A stretch of DNA of 64,000 nucleotides from JAGNZR01 sp051656905. Its GTDB lineage: Bacteria; Fusobacteriota; Fusobacteriia; Fusobacteriales; Fusobacteriaceae. The stretch covers positions 62,001 to 126,000 of the forward strand of contig JBOFJQ010000036.1 of assembly GCA_051656905.1 (NCBI GenBank), given 5' to 3'. The notes under the pieces were generated by a model that saw nothing but the letters and a program-made list of their open reading frames with translations, did no database searches and was not told the origin of the DNA. Numbering within the stretch: position 1 is the stretch's first letter; each line of letters starts with the position of its first letter. Shown in pieces: positions 16,304 to 25,093 of this stretch. Made by a program: the position numbers and the translations under genes.

Positions 16304-18970
16304 ATGATGTGGAAAATAAAAAACAAAAGAGTTGTAAGATTAATTTTAATTTGTTTCTTAATAAATAATTTAGTTGCCTATAGTTTAGAAAACAAAGGCA
16401 CAGAATTAAATGATGAAAACTATGAAAAAATAGAAAAAAGTGAATCTATGTCAATTCTTCAAGAGGGGGAATTGGTTTACATAAGAGCTAAAATAAGAGT
16501 AAAAGAGGAGTTTTTAAAAGGAATAGTTTATAATGGGAGAATTTATTTTGAAGAGCGAAAATTATTTGAAGTTTTGGAAATTGAATTGTCAGATAAAGAG
16601 ATAAAAAAAAATCCAACACTGATAGAAAATCAAAGATATTATGATTTAGAAAAAGAATATAAAAATCTAAAAATTAACGAGTATAAATTTGATGAAGAAG
16701 AAATGTCAGTGGATGTTGACCCTAGTTGGCAACTTTCTCATGAAAAAGAGAGAGACATCAATGAAAAAAGAGAAAAATTGGAAATAATTAAAAAAAATTT
16801 AATTGTTAGTGAGCCAGAAAAAGAAGAGTGGAAAATGTTAACTTCTGGAATAATGGGTGTTGGATATACAAATACATCAGGAGAAAGATCTGGAGAGGCG
16901 GCATATATAAGATATAATAATAATCTTTTTTATGGAGCAACAAGTTTAAATGCAACTGTTAATAAAGAAGATGGCAAGACAGATTCTACATTGGATTATT
17001 TATTTTGGGAAAGGGATGTATTGAATAATAAAAAGCTTTTAATAGGAAATACATATAAAAATTCTAGATATAATACTTCAGATATTAGTAGCTCAATTAC
17101 AGGTGTAACCCTAGGATTAGAAAATAGCTGGGATAGTCAAATGAGAGTGACTCAAAGACAGATATCTGGATATGCTCCAACAGGTACAGTAGTAGAATTA
17201 TATGAAAATGGAATATTAAGAGATTTTCAAACAATAACAGATGGGCAGTATAAGTTTGATGTTGATTTATACAATGGAAGTAAATATTACTCTATAAAAA
17301 AATACATGTCAGATGGACAAGTTATTATGGAAGATGTATCTTTACTAGCAAATGAAAGTGTATTACCTAAAGGAAAAGTAGATTACACAGTAGACGTAGG
17401 TTCAATAAAAGGTAAAGAGAATAAAGGGACTGTTGATGCAGAGATTAAATATGGAATATTTGAAGATTTTACAGGAATAATTGGTGGATTTGACATGTAT
17501 GATGAGGATTATAACAAAAGCTCTTTTTATACTGTTGGAGAAATAGGAATAATTCCGTTAGATATTATAGGATCACAACTTTATCATACTATAACGTATT
17601 CCAGTGATGACAATGAAAATTCTATGTATAAATATGCTTTGGAGTTAGCACTAGGAAAAGATCAGATAAGTTATAAAAGTGAAGATTATTCTAAATTAAG
17701 TAGTAATTATAGGTCATACACAAGAAAAAATGATGATTTAAGTTACGATTTAAGAGTAATAAATGGTTATAACCTAAAAGTAGGAACTTCATCTCAAGAA
17801 AATGATAATAGAGAAAAAGAAAGGACATATTATGGAAATCTTTATAAAAATTATAGATATTTCTATCTTACTACTGGATTAAATAAAAGAAAGAATGAAA
17901 CAACAGGGGAATCAGAAACATATGTAACACCAGGTGCTTCATATTCAGTTTCAAAAGATAATGAAATATCTAAGTATATAGATACGATTTCAGTATATTC
18001 CAGTATTGGACCACAGGGTTCTTATGGAGTAAACGTAGGAAAGAACAATGCTGGAAAAAGGGGAGAATGGGATTATTATTTAAACTATAACAATAATGAT
18101 GACAATAATAAGGAATCTTTTGGTTTGATGGTAAGTTATACGCCTGGAGGAAGAGCAAAAATAACTTCAAATGCACAAAAATCTTATTCAGCAGACAAAC
18201 CTTTAATCCAGAATAGCATAGAAACAAATGTATATATGGGACCTAAAAAGCCAAAATTTGATTATGCAAAAAATATGGGAAGAGGGACAGTTTCAGGAAA
18301 AATATTCCTTGATAAAGATGGAGATGGAGAATTCACTCCAGAGAGAGACACAGTAGTAAAAGATTCAAAGGTTGAAACTTATAGAAACTATACATATGCA
18401 GACTCAGATGGAGAATATACATTAGGAGGACTACCAACATACTCACCAGTTGAGCTAAGGATAGCCAGTGAAGATGATGAAATGCCATACTACATATCCC
18501 CTAGTGATAAAAAGAAAATAAAACTTAATCCTGGTGGGAAAAAAATAGTAGATTTTGGATATCGTCCAATAGTGTCAATTTTATCTGAGGTAAATTTTGG
18601 AAAGAATTTTTATAGAGAAGAAGTGGAAAGTGTACTAGAAAATTTGGAAATAGAATTTAAAAATATGAAGAGAGAAGAAAGTTTCAAATATGAATTTGGA
18701 AAAGATGACTTGATTGTTCATACGGTTCCAGTAGGTATTTATTCTGTTGAATTAATATATAAAGGTAAAGCAAATATAAAAATTCAAAAATCAAAATATT
18801 ATTTAGTTATTAAAGATGTTGAAGAGAGTGAAATAACTTTTGACATAGAAAAAATAGATGATGAAAACTTTATGCTAAGTGTTAAACAAGATAAATCTCA
18901 ATTATATACAAGTATAGATCAAATTTATACAAGTTTAGAGCGAAAAAAAGTAGTTCTATTAGAGAAATAA
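16304..18970 (+). CDS. Outer-membrane usher, TcfC/CooC-like
   Basis: A pilus assembly usher of about 889 residues that would form the outer-membrane pore for subunit secretion. After a signal peptide (about 1-30) and a charged N-terminal region comes a long beta-rich barrel region (about 180-650). It includes the usher-type stretch SGYAPTGTVVELYENGILR and DGQYKFDVDLYNGSKYYSI. Near residues 660-770 is a Ca-type, carboxypeptidase-like domain (GKIFLDKDGDGEFTPERD ... DSDGEYTLGGLP), as in the C-terminal part of alpha-clade (CS1/CooC) ushers. ATG 16304 or 16307 is preferred to 16265 because the signal peptide and GGGGGA lie there. The assignment combines these motifs with the neighbouring chaperone and pilins. 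Confidence 0.8.
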   Translation: MMWKIKNKRVVRLILICFLINNLVAYSLENKGTELNDENYEKIEKSESMSILQEGELVYIRAKIRVKEEFLKGIVYNGRIYFEERKLFEVLEIELSDKEIKKNPTLIENQRYYDLEKEYKNLKINEYKFDEEEMSVDVDPSWQLSHEKERDINEKREKLEIIKKNLIVSEPEKEEWKMLTSGIMGVGYTNTSGERSGEAAYIRYNNNLFYGATSLNATVNKEDGKTDSTLDYLFWERDVLNNKKLLIGNTYKNSRYNTSDISSSITGVTLGLENSWDSQMRVTQRQISGYAPTGTVVELYENGILRDFQTITDGQYKFDVDLYNGSKYYSIKKYMSDGQVIMEDVSLLANESVLPKGKVDYTVDVGSIKGKENKGTVDAEIKYGIFEDFTGIIGGFDMYDEDYNKSSFYTVGEIGIIPLDIIGSQLYHTITYSSDDNENSMYKYALELALGKDQISYKSEDYSKLSSNYRSYTRKNDDLSYDLRVINGYNLKVGTSSQENDNREKERTYYGNLYKNYRYFYLTTGLNKRKNETTGESETYVTPGASYSVSKDNEISKYIDTISVYSSIGPQGSYGVNVGKNNAGKRGEWDYYLNYNNNDDNNKESFGLMVSYTPGGRAKITSNAQKSYSADKPLIQNSIETNVYMGPKKPKFDYAKNMGRGTVSGKIFLDKDGDGEFTPERDTVVKDSKVETYRNYTYADSDGEYTLGGLPTYSPVELRIASEDDEMPYYISPSDKKKIKLNPGGKKIVDFGYRPIVSILSEVNFGKNFYREEVESVLENLEIEFKNMKREESFKYEFGKDDLIVHTVPVGIYSVELIYKGKANIKIQKSKYYLVIKDVEESEITFDIEKIDDENFMLSVKQDKSQLYTSIDQIYTSLERKKVVLLEK

Positions 18971-18991
18971 AAGATAGAAAGAGGGAGAAAA

Positions 18992-19765
18992 ATGAAGAAA
19001 ATAATAATTACGTTATTGATGGTTGTTTTAGGAATAACAATATTTGGAAAAAAAATAGATGGAGAGCATACCCCTATTTATCCATCAACATTATCAATTC
19101 CAATAAAAAAGGCGACAAATATAAAGACATTTACAGTTTATAACACAGCAAATGAAAGAAAAACATTTGAAGTATCTATAAAAGATGTTGATAATTTTGA
19201 GGAAGCTTCCCCAATTGCAAAATATTTAAGAATATTTCCCAAAAAATTCTCTTTAGAACCAGGAAAGAGTAGAGAAATTAGAGTTAGTATTGAAGACATT
19301 CCTAAGGAAATGTTAGGGCAAGGTGAGTATAGAGGTGCTCTTTTAATAAAAGGGTTAACGTCAAAAATAAACGAAAAATACGAAACTAAAGAAAAAGATA
19401 GCTCAATAAGTACAATTTTAAATGTAAAAATGCACATCAGTATGGCTATTTATGCACTGAGTGGAAACGAGTTTGAAAATGTCGAATTTAAAAGTTTTAA
19501 GCTTAATAAAAAAGATGGAGTTTATGACACTATTTTAAAAAATACAGGAAATTATTCATATTACATAAGTATGAATTTGTTAGATAAAAATAACAAGGTA
19601 ATATCAGATGTAGAAGCAATAAAAGTATTCCCTGGGAGAGAAGCAAAGTTAAACTTTCCAATTGTCGAGAATGCGGAAAATGTTGAAGTAAAACTAATTG
19701 ATAAAGATAGTAAAAAGACAAAGTCAATAAAAATATTTGAAATGGCAGAGTTATTAAAGAGGTAA
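18992..19765 (+). CDS. Periplasmic pilus chaperone
   Basis: A 257-residue exported protein with a signal peptide (about 1-19, ending IFG) and two immunoglobulin-like domains. The N-terminal domain has IYPSTLSIPIKKATNIKTFTVYN and then LRIFPKKFSLEPGKSREIRV, which is the PapD-type pattern leading to the F1-G1 donor strand. The C-terminal domain (about 150-257) carries FPGREAKLNFPI. It would cap pilin subunits in the periplasm and deliver them to the usher encoded 21 bases upstream. Divergence from PapD suggests the alpha-type chaperone class. Confidence 0.8.
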   Translation: MKKIIITLLMVVLGITIFGKKIDGEHTPIYPSTLSIPIKKATNIKTFTVYNTANERKTFEVSIKDVDNFEEASPIAKYLRIFPKKFSLEPGKSREIRVSIEDIPKEMLGQGEYRGALLIKGLTSKINEKYETKEKDSSISTILNVKMHISMAIYALSGNEFENVEFKSFKLNKKDGVYDTILKNTGNYSYYISMNLLDKNNKVISDVEAIKVFPGREAKLNFPIVENAENVEVKLIDKDSKKTKSIKIFEMAELLKR

Positions 19766-19767
19766 CT

Positions 19768-19786
19768 ACTTCATGTTACATGAAGT
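19768..19786 (+). promoter_or_regulatory. Hairpin between chaperone and major pilin genes
   Basis: ACTTCATGTTACATGAAGT begins 2 bases after the chaperone stop. The 7-bp stem ACTTCAT/ATGAAGT encloses GTTAC. It has no U run. A position between assembly genes and major pilins is where many pilus operons place RNA processing or stability elements that raise pilin levels. Confidence 0.55.
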
Positions 19787-19819
19787 TTACATATTAAAAA
19801 ATTAAAAGGAGTGGTAAAA

Positions 19820-20311
19820 ATGAAAAAAATGATAACAATACTATCATTTTTAGTAGCAGCATCAGCATTTGCAGCTACTAATCAATTGATTACAGCAACA
19901 TTGAATGTAGTTGATCCGGTGCAAGACGTTGTATTATCAGTAACAACAACAGCTTTAACAATGGGGGAGGTTCCTATTATTGCAGGCACATCAAAAGAAT
20001 CTAATGTAATTGATGTAGAAATATCAGGTACTCAAGCAAAAGCTGCAAGTATAACAATGCCTGAAAAAGTAACATTAACTAGTTCAGCAGGAGCATCATA
20101 TGATGCAGATATCGTGATTGGAAGTGTAACAGGAGGAGCTGTAACAACTGCAGCAAATACTCATACAATTCAAACTACGGGAGATTTAGGAAATGGAACA
20201 TCAAGTGTTACCCCTATGGTAGCAAAAACAAAAGCAAAGTTAGATATACTTGGAACAGAAAAACCTGGAGTGTACACTGGTAATATGACAATTAGTGCAC
20301 AATACAATTAA
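19820..20311 (+). CDS. Major-type pilin 1 of the chaperone-usher system
   Basis: A 163-residue exported protein with a clear signal peptide (MKKMITILSFLVAASAFA, cleaved before ATN). The mature part is small, Thr/Ala/Val-rich and cysteine-free, and ends TGNMTISAQYN. The ATG at 19820 is chosen because AAGGAG lies 8 bases before it. It is one of two adjacent similar genes and is the best candidate for the pilus shaft. The family looks like alpha-fimbrial (CS1-type) pilins; this is judged from pattern and context only. Confidence 0.75.
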   Translation: MKKMITILSFLVAASAFAATNQLITATLNVVDPVQDVVLSVTTTALTMGEVPIIAGTSKESNVIDVEISGTQAKAASITMPEKVTLTSSAGASYDADIVIGSVTGGAVTTAANTHTIQTTGDLGNGTSSVTPMVAKTKAKLDILGTEKPGVYTGNMTISAQYN

Positions 20312-20330
20312 GAAGAGGAGAGGGGAAAAT

Positions 20331-20798
20331 ATGAAAAAAGTATTATTAATATTATCATTACTAGTAACATCGTTAGTTTCATATTCAACGGTATCAACAG
20401 TAATATCTGTGGATGCAAAATTAACGAATCCTTTGGAGTTAAAAACTAACACAAGCACAATGATGGGAAGTGTTAATGCCACAGGAGGAACAGTAAAATT
20501 ATCAGAAGTTGAATTAACAGCAATGGGAATAGGTGGAGAAGCTATACAAATAAAAGCTCCTAAGGACATAGTATTAAAAGAAGCAGGGACATCATTAGAG
20601 GTTACGTTACAATCTGATTTCTCAACAGGAACTACAGTTTCAGGAACGGATGCATATACAGATGTTGTTCTAAATGGTACAGGAACAGGAAAATCAGTAT
20701 ATACAATGTCAGGACTAGTTCCAGCACTAACTTTAGCAAATGGTCAAGCAAATGCACAGTTAGAGGGGACTATAAACTTAGAAGCAAAGTATAATTAA
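20331..20798 (+). CDS. Major-type pilin 2 of the chaperone-usher system
   Basis: A 155-residue exported protein, signal peptide MKKVLLILSLLVTSLVSYS, mature N terminus VSTVISVDAKLTNP, C terminus EGTINLEAKYN. It resembles pilin 1 in length, composition and terminal strand but differs in most residues, so both may polymerise in one fibre or form alternative fibres. Start 20331 follows AGAGGAGAGGGG and is the only one giving a normal signal peptide. It is the last gene of the operon. Confidence 0.75.
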   Translation: MKKVLLILSLLVTSLVSYSTVSTVISVDAKLTNPLELKTNTSTMMGSVNATGGTVKLSEVELTAMGIGGEAIQIKAPKDIVLKEAGTSLEVTLQSDFSTGTTVSGTDAYTDVVLNGTGTGKSVYTMSGLVPALTLANGQANAQLEGTINLEAKYN

Positions 20799-20808
20799 TT
20801 AGAAAACG

Positions 20809-20843
20809 TAGAAACTGTAATTTTTTTACAGTTTCTATTATTT
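20809..20843 (+). terminator. Terminator of the pilus operon
   Basis: Twelve-bp perfect stem TAGAAACTGTAA with its complement around a short T loop, followed by TTATTTT, starting 10 bases after the last pilin stop. Confidence 0.88.
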
Positions 20844-20956
20844 TGAGTGGAATTAAAGTATGAATAAGTAAGTGTAGTAATTAATATAAAAATAATAAAC
20901 TAGAAAAAAATAGGTTTTAAGGCCTTTAATATAATAAAAAATTGAGGAGAAAAATA

Positions 20957-21382
20957 TTGAAAAATCAGGTGGCTAAAAATGGGATTTTAGGTAACTTTAT
21001 AACTTTATATAATTTAGTTGAAAGTGAGATTAATGGATTGTTAGAGAAGTTAGGAATTAATTATTTAGAGTACAGTATTTTAGTCAGTATTTCTAAGATA
21101 GAAACGACGCAGTATGCAATATCTAAAAAATATAATATTTCGACTCAAAGGGTACATCAAATTATAAAAAAATTGAAAAAGAAGACATATATTTCTGCAA
21201 TTGAAGAGATAAAAGGTGGAAGAATTTTGAAAAAATTATTTCTTAATCAGAATATTAAAAATAGAATTAATGAAATAAATAATAAAATAATTGATAAATT
21301 AGAAAATAAAAAAGTTAGTTCTGAAGAGCTAGAAGAATTCAACAGTATTTTGAAAATACTTATAAGTAGATTAGATAGTTAA
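20957..21382 (+). CDS. MarR-like winged-helix regulator
   Basis: A 141-residue protein with the MarR layout: an N-terminal helix, a winged helix near residues 45-85 (SKKYNISTQRVHQIIKKLKKKTYIS as the recognition region), a Gly-rich wing (EEIKGGRIL) and a C-terminal dimerisation helix. The TTG start at 20957 is chosen because GAGGAG lies just before it; the TTG at 20942 overlaps that site. It is a single gene between two terminators, directly after the pilus operon. A role in pilus control is possible but rests on position only. Confidence 0.7.
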   Translation: MKNQVAKNGILGNFITLYNLVESEINGLLEKLGINYLEYSILVSISKIETTQYAISKKYNISTQRVHQIIKKLKKKTYISAIEEIKGGRILKKLFLNQNIKNRINEINNKIIDKLENKKVSSEELEEFNSILKILISRLDS

Positions 21383-21416
21383 GTTAAGAATATTTTGAAG
21401 AAAAAAAGGAAACAAA

Positions 21417-21456
21417 GTAAAGAGACTTAAGATTTGTATATCTTAAGTCTCTTTAC
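21417..21456. terminator. Terminator-like perfect hairpin
   Basis: A perfect 17-bp stem (GTAAAGAGACTTAAGAT with its complement) and a 6-base loop, about 35 bases after the MarR-like gene. It isolates that gene from plsY. Confidence 0.8.
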
Positions 21457-21609
21457 TATAAAATGAGAATTAAAATTTTTTATATAATAAAAAAAGAAAA
21501 CTAATCGCCAATATCTTATAAATAACGCTTTATGTTTAGAAAAAAAATTGTTATAATAAAATGATAATAAATTATAATCAGAAAAAATTAAGATGGAGTT
21601 GATAAGTTA

Positions 21610-22221
21610 ATGAGCGAATTTTTAATAACTGCTATAATAGCGTATTTATTTGGTTCTTTACCAAGTGGGGTATGGATTGGAAAAATTGTTAAGAATATAG
21701 ACATAAGAGAATACGGAAGTAATAATTCAGGAGCAACGAATGCATATAGAGTTTTAGGCCCAAAGTGTGGTATAATGGTTCTTATAGCAGATGCTTTGAA
21801 AGGATATTTACCTTTATATATAGCACAAGAAGTATTTGGACAGTCGGGAAATGAACTTATAGGATTAGGACTTATAGCTATTTTGGGACATACTTTATCT
21901 ATGTTCTTAAATTTTAAAGGGGGAAAAGGAGTAGCCACAAGCTTAGGTGTCTTTTTGTATCTTTTTCCATTAGGAATTACATGTGTTTTCTTAACTTTTG
22001 TGATAGTAGTATACTTAACTAAGTATATATCCCTTGGATCTATAATTGGTGCGGCACTATTACCTATACTAGCTTTATTTTTACCAATGAGAGAAGGAAT
22101 AGATAGAGTTCCGTTATTTGTATTATCTTTAATAGTAGGAATTTTTGTAATTTATAAACATAGAACAAATATAGAAAGGCTTTTAAAAGGAACAGAGAAT
22201 AAATTTAAAGCAAAAAAATAA
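21610..22221 (+). CDS. plsY: Acyl-phosphate:glycerol-3-phosphate acyltransferase PlsY
   Basis: A 203-residue integral membrane enzyme that transfers an acyl group from acyl-phosphate to glycerol-3-phosphate, the first step of phospholipid synthesis. Signature stretches are GSLPSGVWIGK near residue 16, YGSNNSGATNAYR near 40 and GGKGVATSLGV near 104, with five or so membrane segments. It is normal in length. The next gene, gpsA, makes its substrate, and the two lie 15 bases apart. Confidence 0.95.
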   Translation: MSEFLITAIIAYLFGSLPSGVWIGKIVKNIDIREYGSNNSGATNAYRVLGPKCGIMVLIADALKGYLPLYIAQEVFGQSGNELIGLGLIAILGHTLSMFLNFKGGKGVATSLGVFLYLFPLGITCVFLTFVIVVYLTKYISLGSIIGAALLPILALFLPMREGIDRVPLFVLSLIVGIFVIYKHRTNIERLLKGTENKFKAKK

Positions 22222-22236
22222 TGCAGAGGTGTGGTT

Positions 22237-23235
22237 ATGGAAAAAGTTGTTGTAGTTGGTGCAGGAAGTTGGGGTACAGCTTTAGGTATTAATTTAGCTA
22301 AAAATGGTCATGACATCATTTTATGGGAATATAATAAAGAACAAGCGGAACTTTTGAAATTAGAAAAAGAAAATAAAAAATACCTTAAGGGTGCAAAATT
22401 TCCAGATAATATAACTGTAGTAAATGATGTGGACAATTTGTTGAAAGGTGCAAAAATGGTTGTATTTTCAATACCTTCACAAAGTTTAAGAAGTGTAGTT
22501 AATAAACTTTCAAATCAAATAACTAGTGATATGATTATTGTGAATACAGGAAAAGGAATAGAAATTAGTAGTGGATTAAGATTATCAGAAGTTATAAAAG
22601 AGGAAATACTAGGAAAATATCATAAAAATATAGTAGTTTTATCAGGACCTACTCATGCTGAAGAGGTAGCTCTAGGACTTCCTACAACAATAGTAGCTGC
22701 TGGAAATCCTGACACTGCGAAAAAAGTACAGGAAGTTTTTAATAATGAAAGCTTCAGAGTTTATTCGAATTCAGATGTTATAGGTGTTGAAATTGGGGCA
22801 GCTGTAAAAAATTGCTTGGCTATAGGTGCTGGAATTGCCGATGGAATGGGTTATGGAGACAATACGAAGGCAGCTTTAATAACTAGAGGTCTATCAGAAA
22901 TGATTAGATATGGAAAAGCTTTAGGAGCTGACGAAAAGACTTTTTCAGGGTTAACAGGAATAGGAGATCTTATAGTTACTTGTGCAAGTAAGCATTCAAG
23001 AAATAGATATGTAGGAGAAAGCCTTGGTAAAGGAAGAACTATGGAAGAGATAATGGAAACAATGATAATGGTTGCTGAAGGTGTGCCTACAGTAAAAGCG
23101 GTACATGAAAGTTCTCTAAAAAATAATGTTGAGATGCCTATCGTTAATGGAATATATGAAATTATATATAATAAAGGTGATGCAAAGCAAATCGTAAGAG
23201 ATTTAATGTCGAGAGAATTAAAAGGTGAGTTTTAA
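22237..23235 (+). CDS. gpsA: Glycerol-3-phosphate dehydrogenase [NAD(P)+]
   Basis: A 332-residue cytoplasmic enzyme reducing dihydroxyacetone phosphate to sn-glycerol-3-phosphate for phospholipid synthesis. The Rossmann motif is VVVGAGSWGTALG at the N terminus; LSGPTHAEEV, the catalytic Lys region EIGAAVKNCLAIGAG and GIGDLIVTC follow. ATG 22237 is preferred to GTG 22231, because the GAGGTG ribosome binding site covers the latter. Confidence 0.95.
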   Translation: MEKVVVVGAGSWGTALGINLAKNGHDIILWEYNKEQAELLKLEKENKKYLKGAKFPDNITVVNDVDNLLKGAKMVVFSIPSQSLRSVVNKLSNQITSDMIIVNTGKGIEISSGLRLSEVIKEEILGKYHKNIVVLSGPTHAEEVALGLPTTIVAAGNPDTAKKVQEVFNNESFRVYSNSDVIGVEIGAAVKNCLAIGAGIADGMGYGDNTKAALITRGLSEMIRYGKALGADEKTFSGLTGIGDLIVTCASKHSRNRYVGESLGKGRTMEEIMETMIMVAEGVPTVKAVHESSLKNNVEMPIVNGIYEIIYNKGDAKQIVRDLMSRELKGEF

Positions 23236-23274
23236 AAAAGAATTTTAAAAAAGAGTTTTAGTTTGGAGGAAAAA

Positions 23275-24399
23275 GTGGAAGTAAGAGTTAATAGAGTAGA
23301 GTTTCTAAAAAAATTAAAAACAATTGAGAAAGCAATAACAGAAAATAAGATAAAACCAATTATTTCATGTGCATATATCGAAATAGTTGAAAATAGTTTA
23401 AAGTTTTATGGTACTAATTTAGAGATTACAATTGTTACTAGCATGGAAGCAGAAGTAAAAGAAACTGGAAAAATAGTTTTCCAACATCAGATTGTTGAAG
23501 AATATTTAAAAGAATTAAACGATGAGTACTTTTTACTAAAGTCAGATAATTTAGTTTTAACAATCGAAACAGAGGATTCCGCTACAGAATTTTCACTGTT
23601 TGATTCAGATGAATTTCCTAAAAATCATTTAATAATCAACATTGAAAATGAAATTAACTGTTTTAATATTGATAGTTTAGAGCTAGTTGAAACTTTTGAA
23701 AAGACTAAATTTGCAGCTTCACAAAGTAGTGATGATATGAGAATAAACTGTATAAGAATAGAGTCTAACAACAATAAAATGATGTTTGTAGGAACAGATA
23801 CTTATAGACTTGTTTACTTAGAGAAAGAAATTAGCTCAAGTGAAAAGTTTTCTTTAAGTCTACCTCTGAATACAGTTGATGTTATAACAAAATTATTTAG
23901 AAGTTTTAGTAATGAAAATGTAAAAGTAATTATAGGAACGAAACATATAAAATTTGAAATAGGTGGAACTGTAGTAATAAGTAGAATAATTGACTTACCT
24001 TATCCAGATTATAAAGGGATTTTAGGTAACTTAAAGCACAGCAAAAATTTAAATATAGGAACTTCTGAATTTTTAAATATGTTAAAAAGAGTTATTATTT
24101 TTGTTAAAAACAATAATGATTCAAAATTTGGGGCTATATTTAGTTTAGAAGGTGATAAAATTTCTATAACAGGGTCTAACGATATTGCTAAAATAAAGGA
24201 AGAATCCATAGTTAATTACAATGGCGAAAGTATAAAAATATCTTTAAATACGAAATTCTTAATTGAATTCATTAATAATTTAGATCAAAATAGCAAAATG
24301 AGCTTGGATCTTTCTGATTCGAGTGGATCTGTAAGAATTATTGAAGAGGGAAAAGATAACTATTTATATATTGTTATGCCACTTGCTTTAAGAGCTTAA
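23275..24399 (+). CDS. dnaN: DNA polymerase III beta subunit (sliding clamp)
   Basis: A 374-residue protein of the three-domain beta clamp family, which tethers the replicative polymerase to DNA. Family marks include the N-terminal RVEFLKKLKTIEKAI, the GTDTYRLVY stretch near residue 185 and the C-terminal YLYIVMPLALRA, close to the usual MPMR(L/V) ending. GTG 23275 is the likely start since GGAGGA lies 4 bases before it. It is not beside dnaA here but follows gpsA, and it is followed by a terminator. Confidence 0.88.
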   Translation: MEVRVNRVEFLKKLKTIEKAITENKIKPIISCAYIEIVENSLKFYGTNLEITIVTSMEAEVKETGKIVFQHQIVEEYLKELNDEYFLLKSDNLVLTIETEDSATEFSLFDSDEFPKNHLIINIENEINCFNIDSLELVETFEKTKFAASQSSDDMRINCIRIESNNNKMMFVGTDTYRLVYLEKEISSSEKFSLSLPLNTVDVITKLFRSFSNENVKVIIGTKHIKFEIGGTVVISRIIDLPYPDYKGILGNLKHSKNLNIGTSEFLNMLKRVIIFVKNNNDSKFGAIFSLEGDKISITGSNDIAKIKEESIVNYNGESIKISLNTKFLIEFINNLDQNSKMSLDLSDSSGSVRIIEEGKDNYLYIVMPLALRA

Positions 24400-24410
24400 T
24401 ACGATTAATG

Positions 24411-24457
24411 AGGGATACTCTAAAATAAATTATTATTTAGGGGATATCCCCTTTTTT
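24411..24457 (+). terminator. Terminator after dnaN
   Basis: Hairpin with outer stem GGGATA/TATCCC and an inner A/T stem, followed by CTTTTTT. An alternative small stem AGGGGAT/ATCCCCT gives the same end point. Confidence 0.75.
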
Positions 24458-24532
24458 CCGTTTTATAAACTTGTTAAAGAAGAAAGCTATGTGATATAAT
24501 ATAAAGAAAAATGGCGTTTATAAGGAAGGAAG

Positions 24533-25093
24533 ATGCTTAGAAAGAATCTTATAAAGATATTGTATCTAATTTTAATATATATTTATTTTTTTAATAAAAA
24601 AATATTAAAAAATAATAAAAATATAAATAATAATATTGTGAAATATAATAATAAATTTGTTTTGTATAGAATAGAAAAATTAAAGGAAATGAAAAATAAA
24701 AATGATATAAAAGTATTGTTGTTATTACCTCACTGTGTCCAAAATGGTGATTGTAATATTAGAGTTTCTAATAATTTTAATAATTGTATAAAATGTGGTA
24801 AATGTAATGTCGGTGGGTTAGCTAGATTGAAACAAGAGTTTGAAAATTTAGAGATAAAAATAGCTACTGGAGGGACTGTAGCAAGAAGTTATATAAAAGA
24901 AATAAGGCCTGATTTGGTTATGGCAGTAGCTTGTGAAAGAGATCTTTTAAGTGGAATTTTTGATGCTACTCCTTTACCAGTTTATGGATTTTTTAATAAA
25001 ATTTTATGCAAAGAGTGTGTAGGAACAGACTTTAATATCCAAGAGATAGAAAGGGTACTTTTAAAGATAAGTTCTATTAAGGAGGAAAAATGA
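24533..25093 (+). CDS. DUF116-family cysteine-rich membrane-anchored protein
   Basis: A 186-residue protein with one N-terminal membrane segment (about residues 8-20), an Asn/Lys-rich stretch, and a C-terminal domain of the DUF116 type. The latter has LPHCVQNGDCNIRV near residue 65, a CIKCGKCNVGG cluster near residue 84, ACERDL near 138 and KECVG near 166. The eight cysteines suggest a metal or Fe-S site, but no function is established for the family. Its stop overlaps the ATG of the TPR gene (ATGA), so the two are co-translated. Confidence 0.7.
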   Translation: MLRKNLIKILYLILIYIYFFNKKILKNNKNINNNIVKYNNKFVLYRIEKLKEMKNKNDIKVLLLLPHCVQNGDCNIRVSNNFNNCIKCGKCNVGGLARLKQEFENLEIKIATGGTVARSYIKEIRPDLVMAVACERDLLSGIFDATPLPVYGFFNKILCKECVGTDFNIQEIERVLLKISSIKEEK

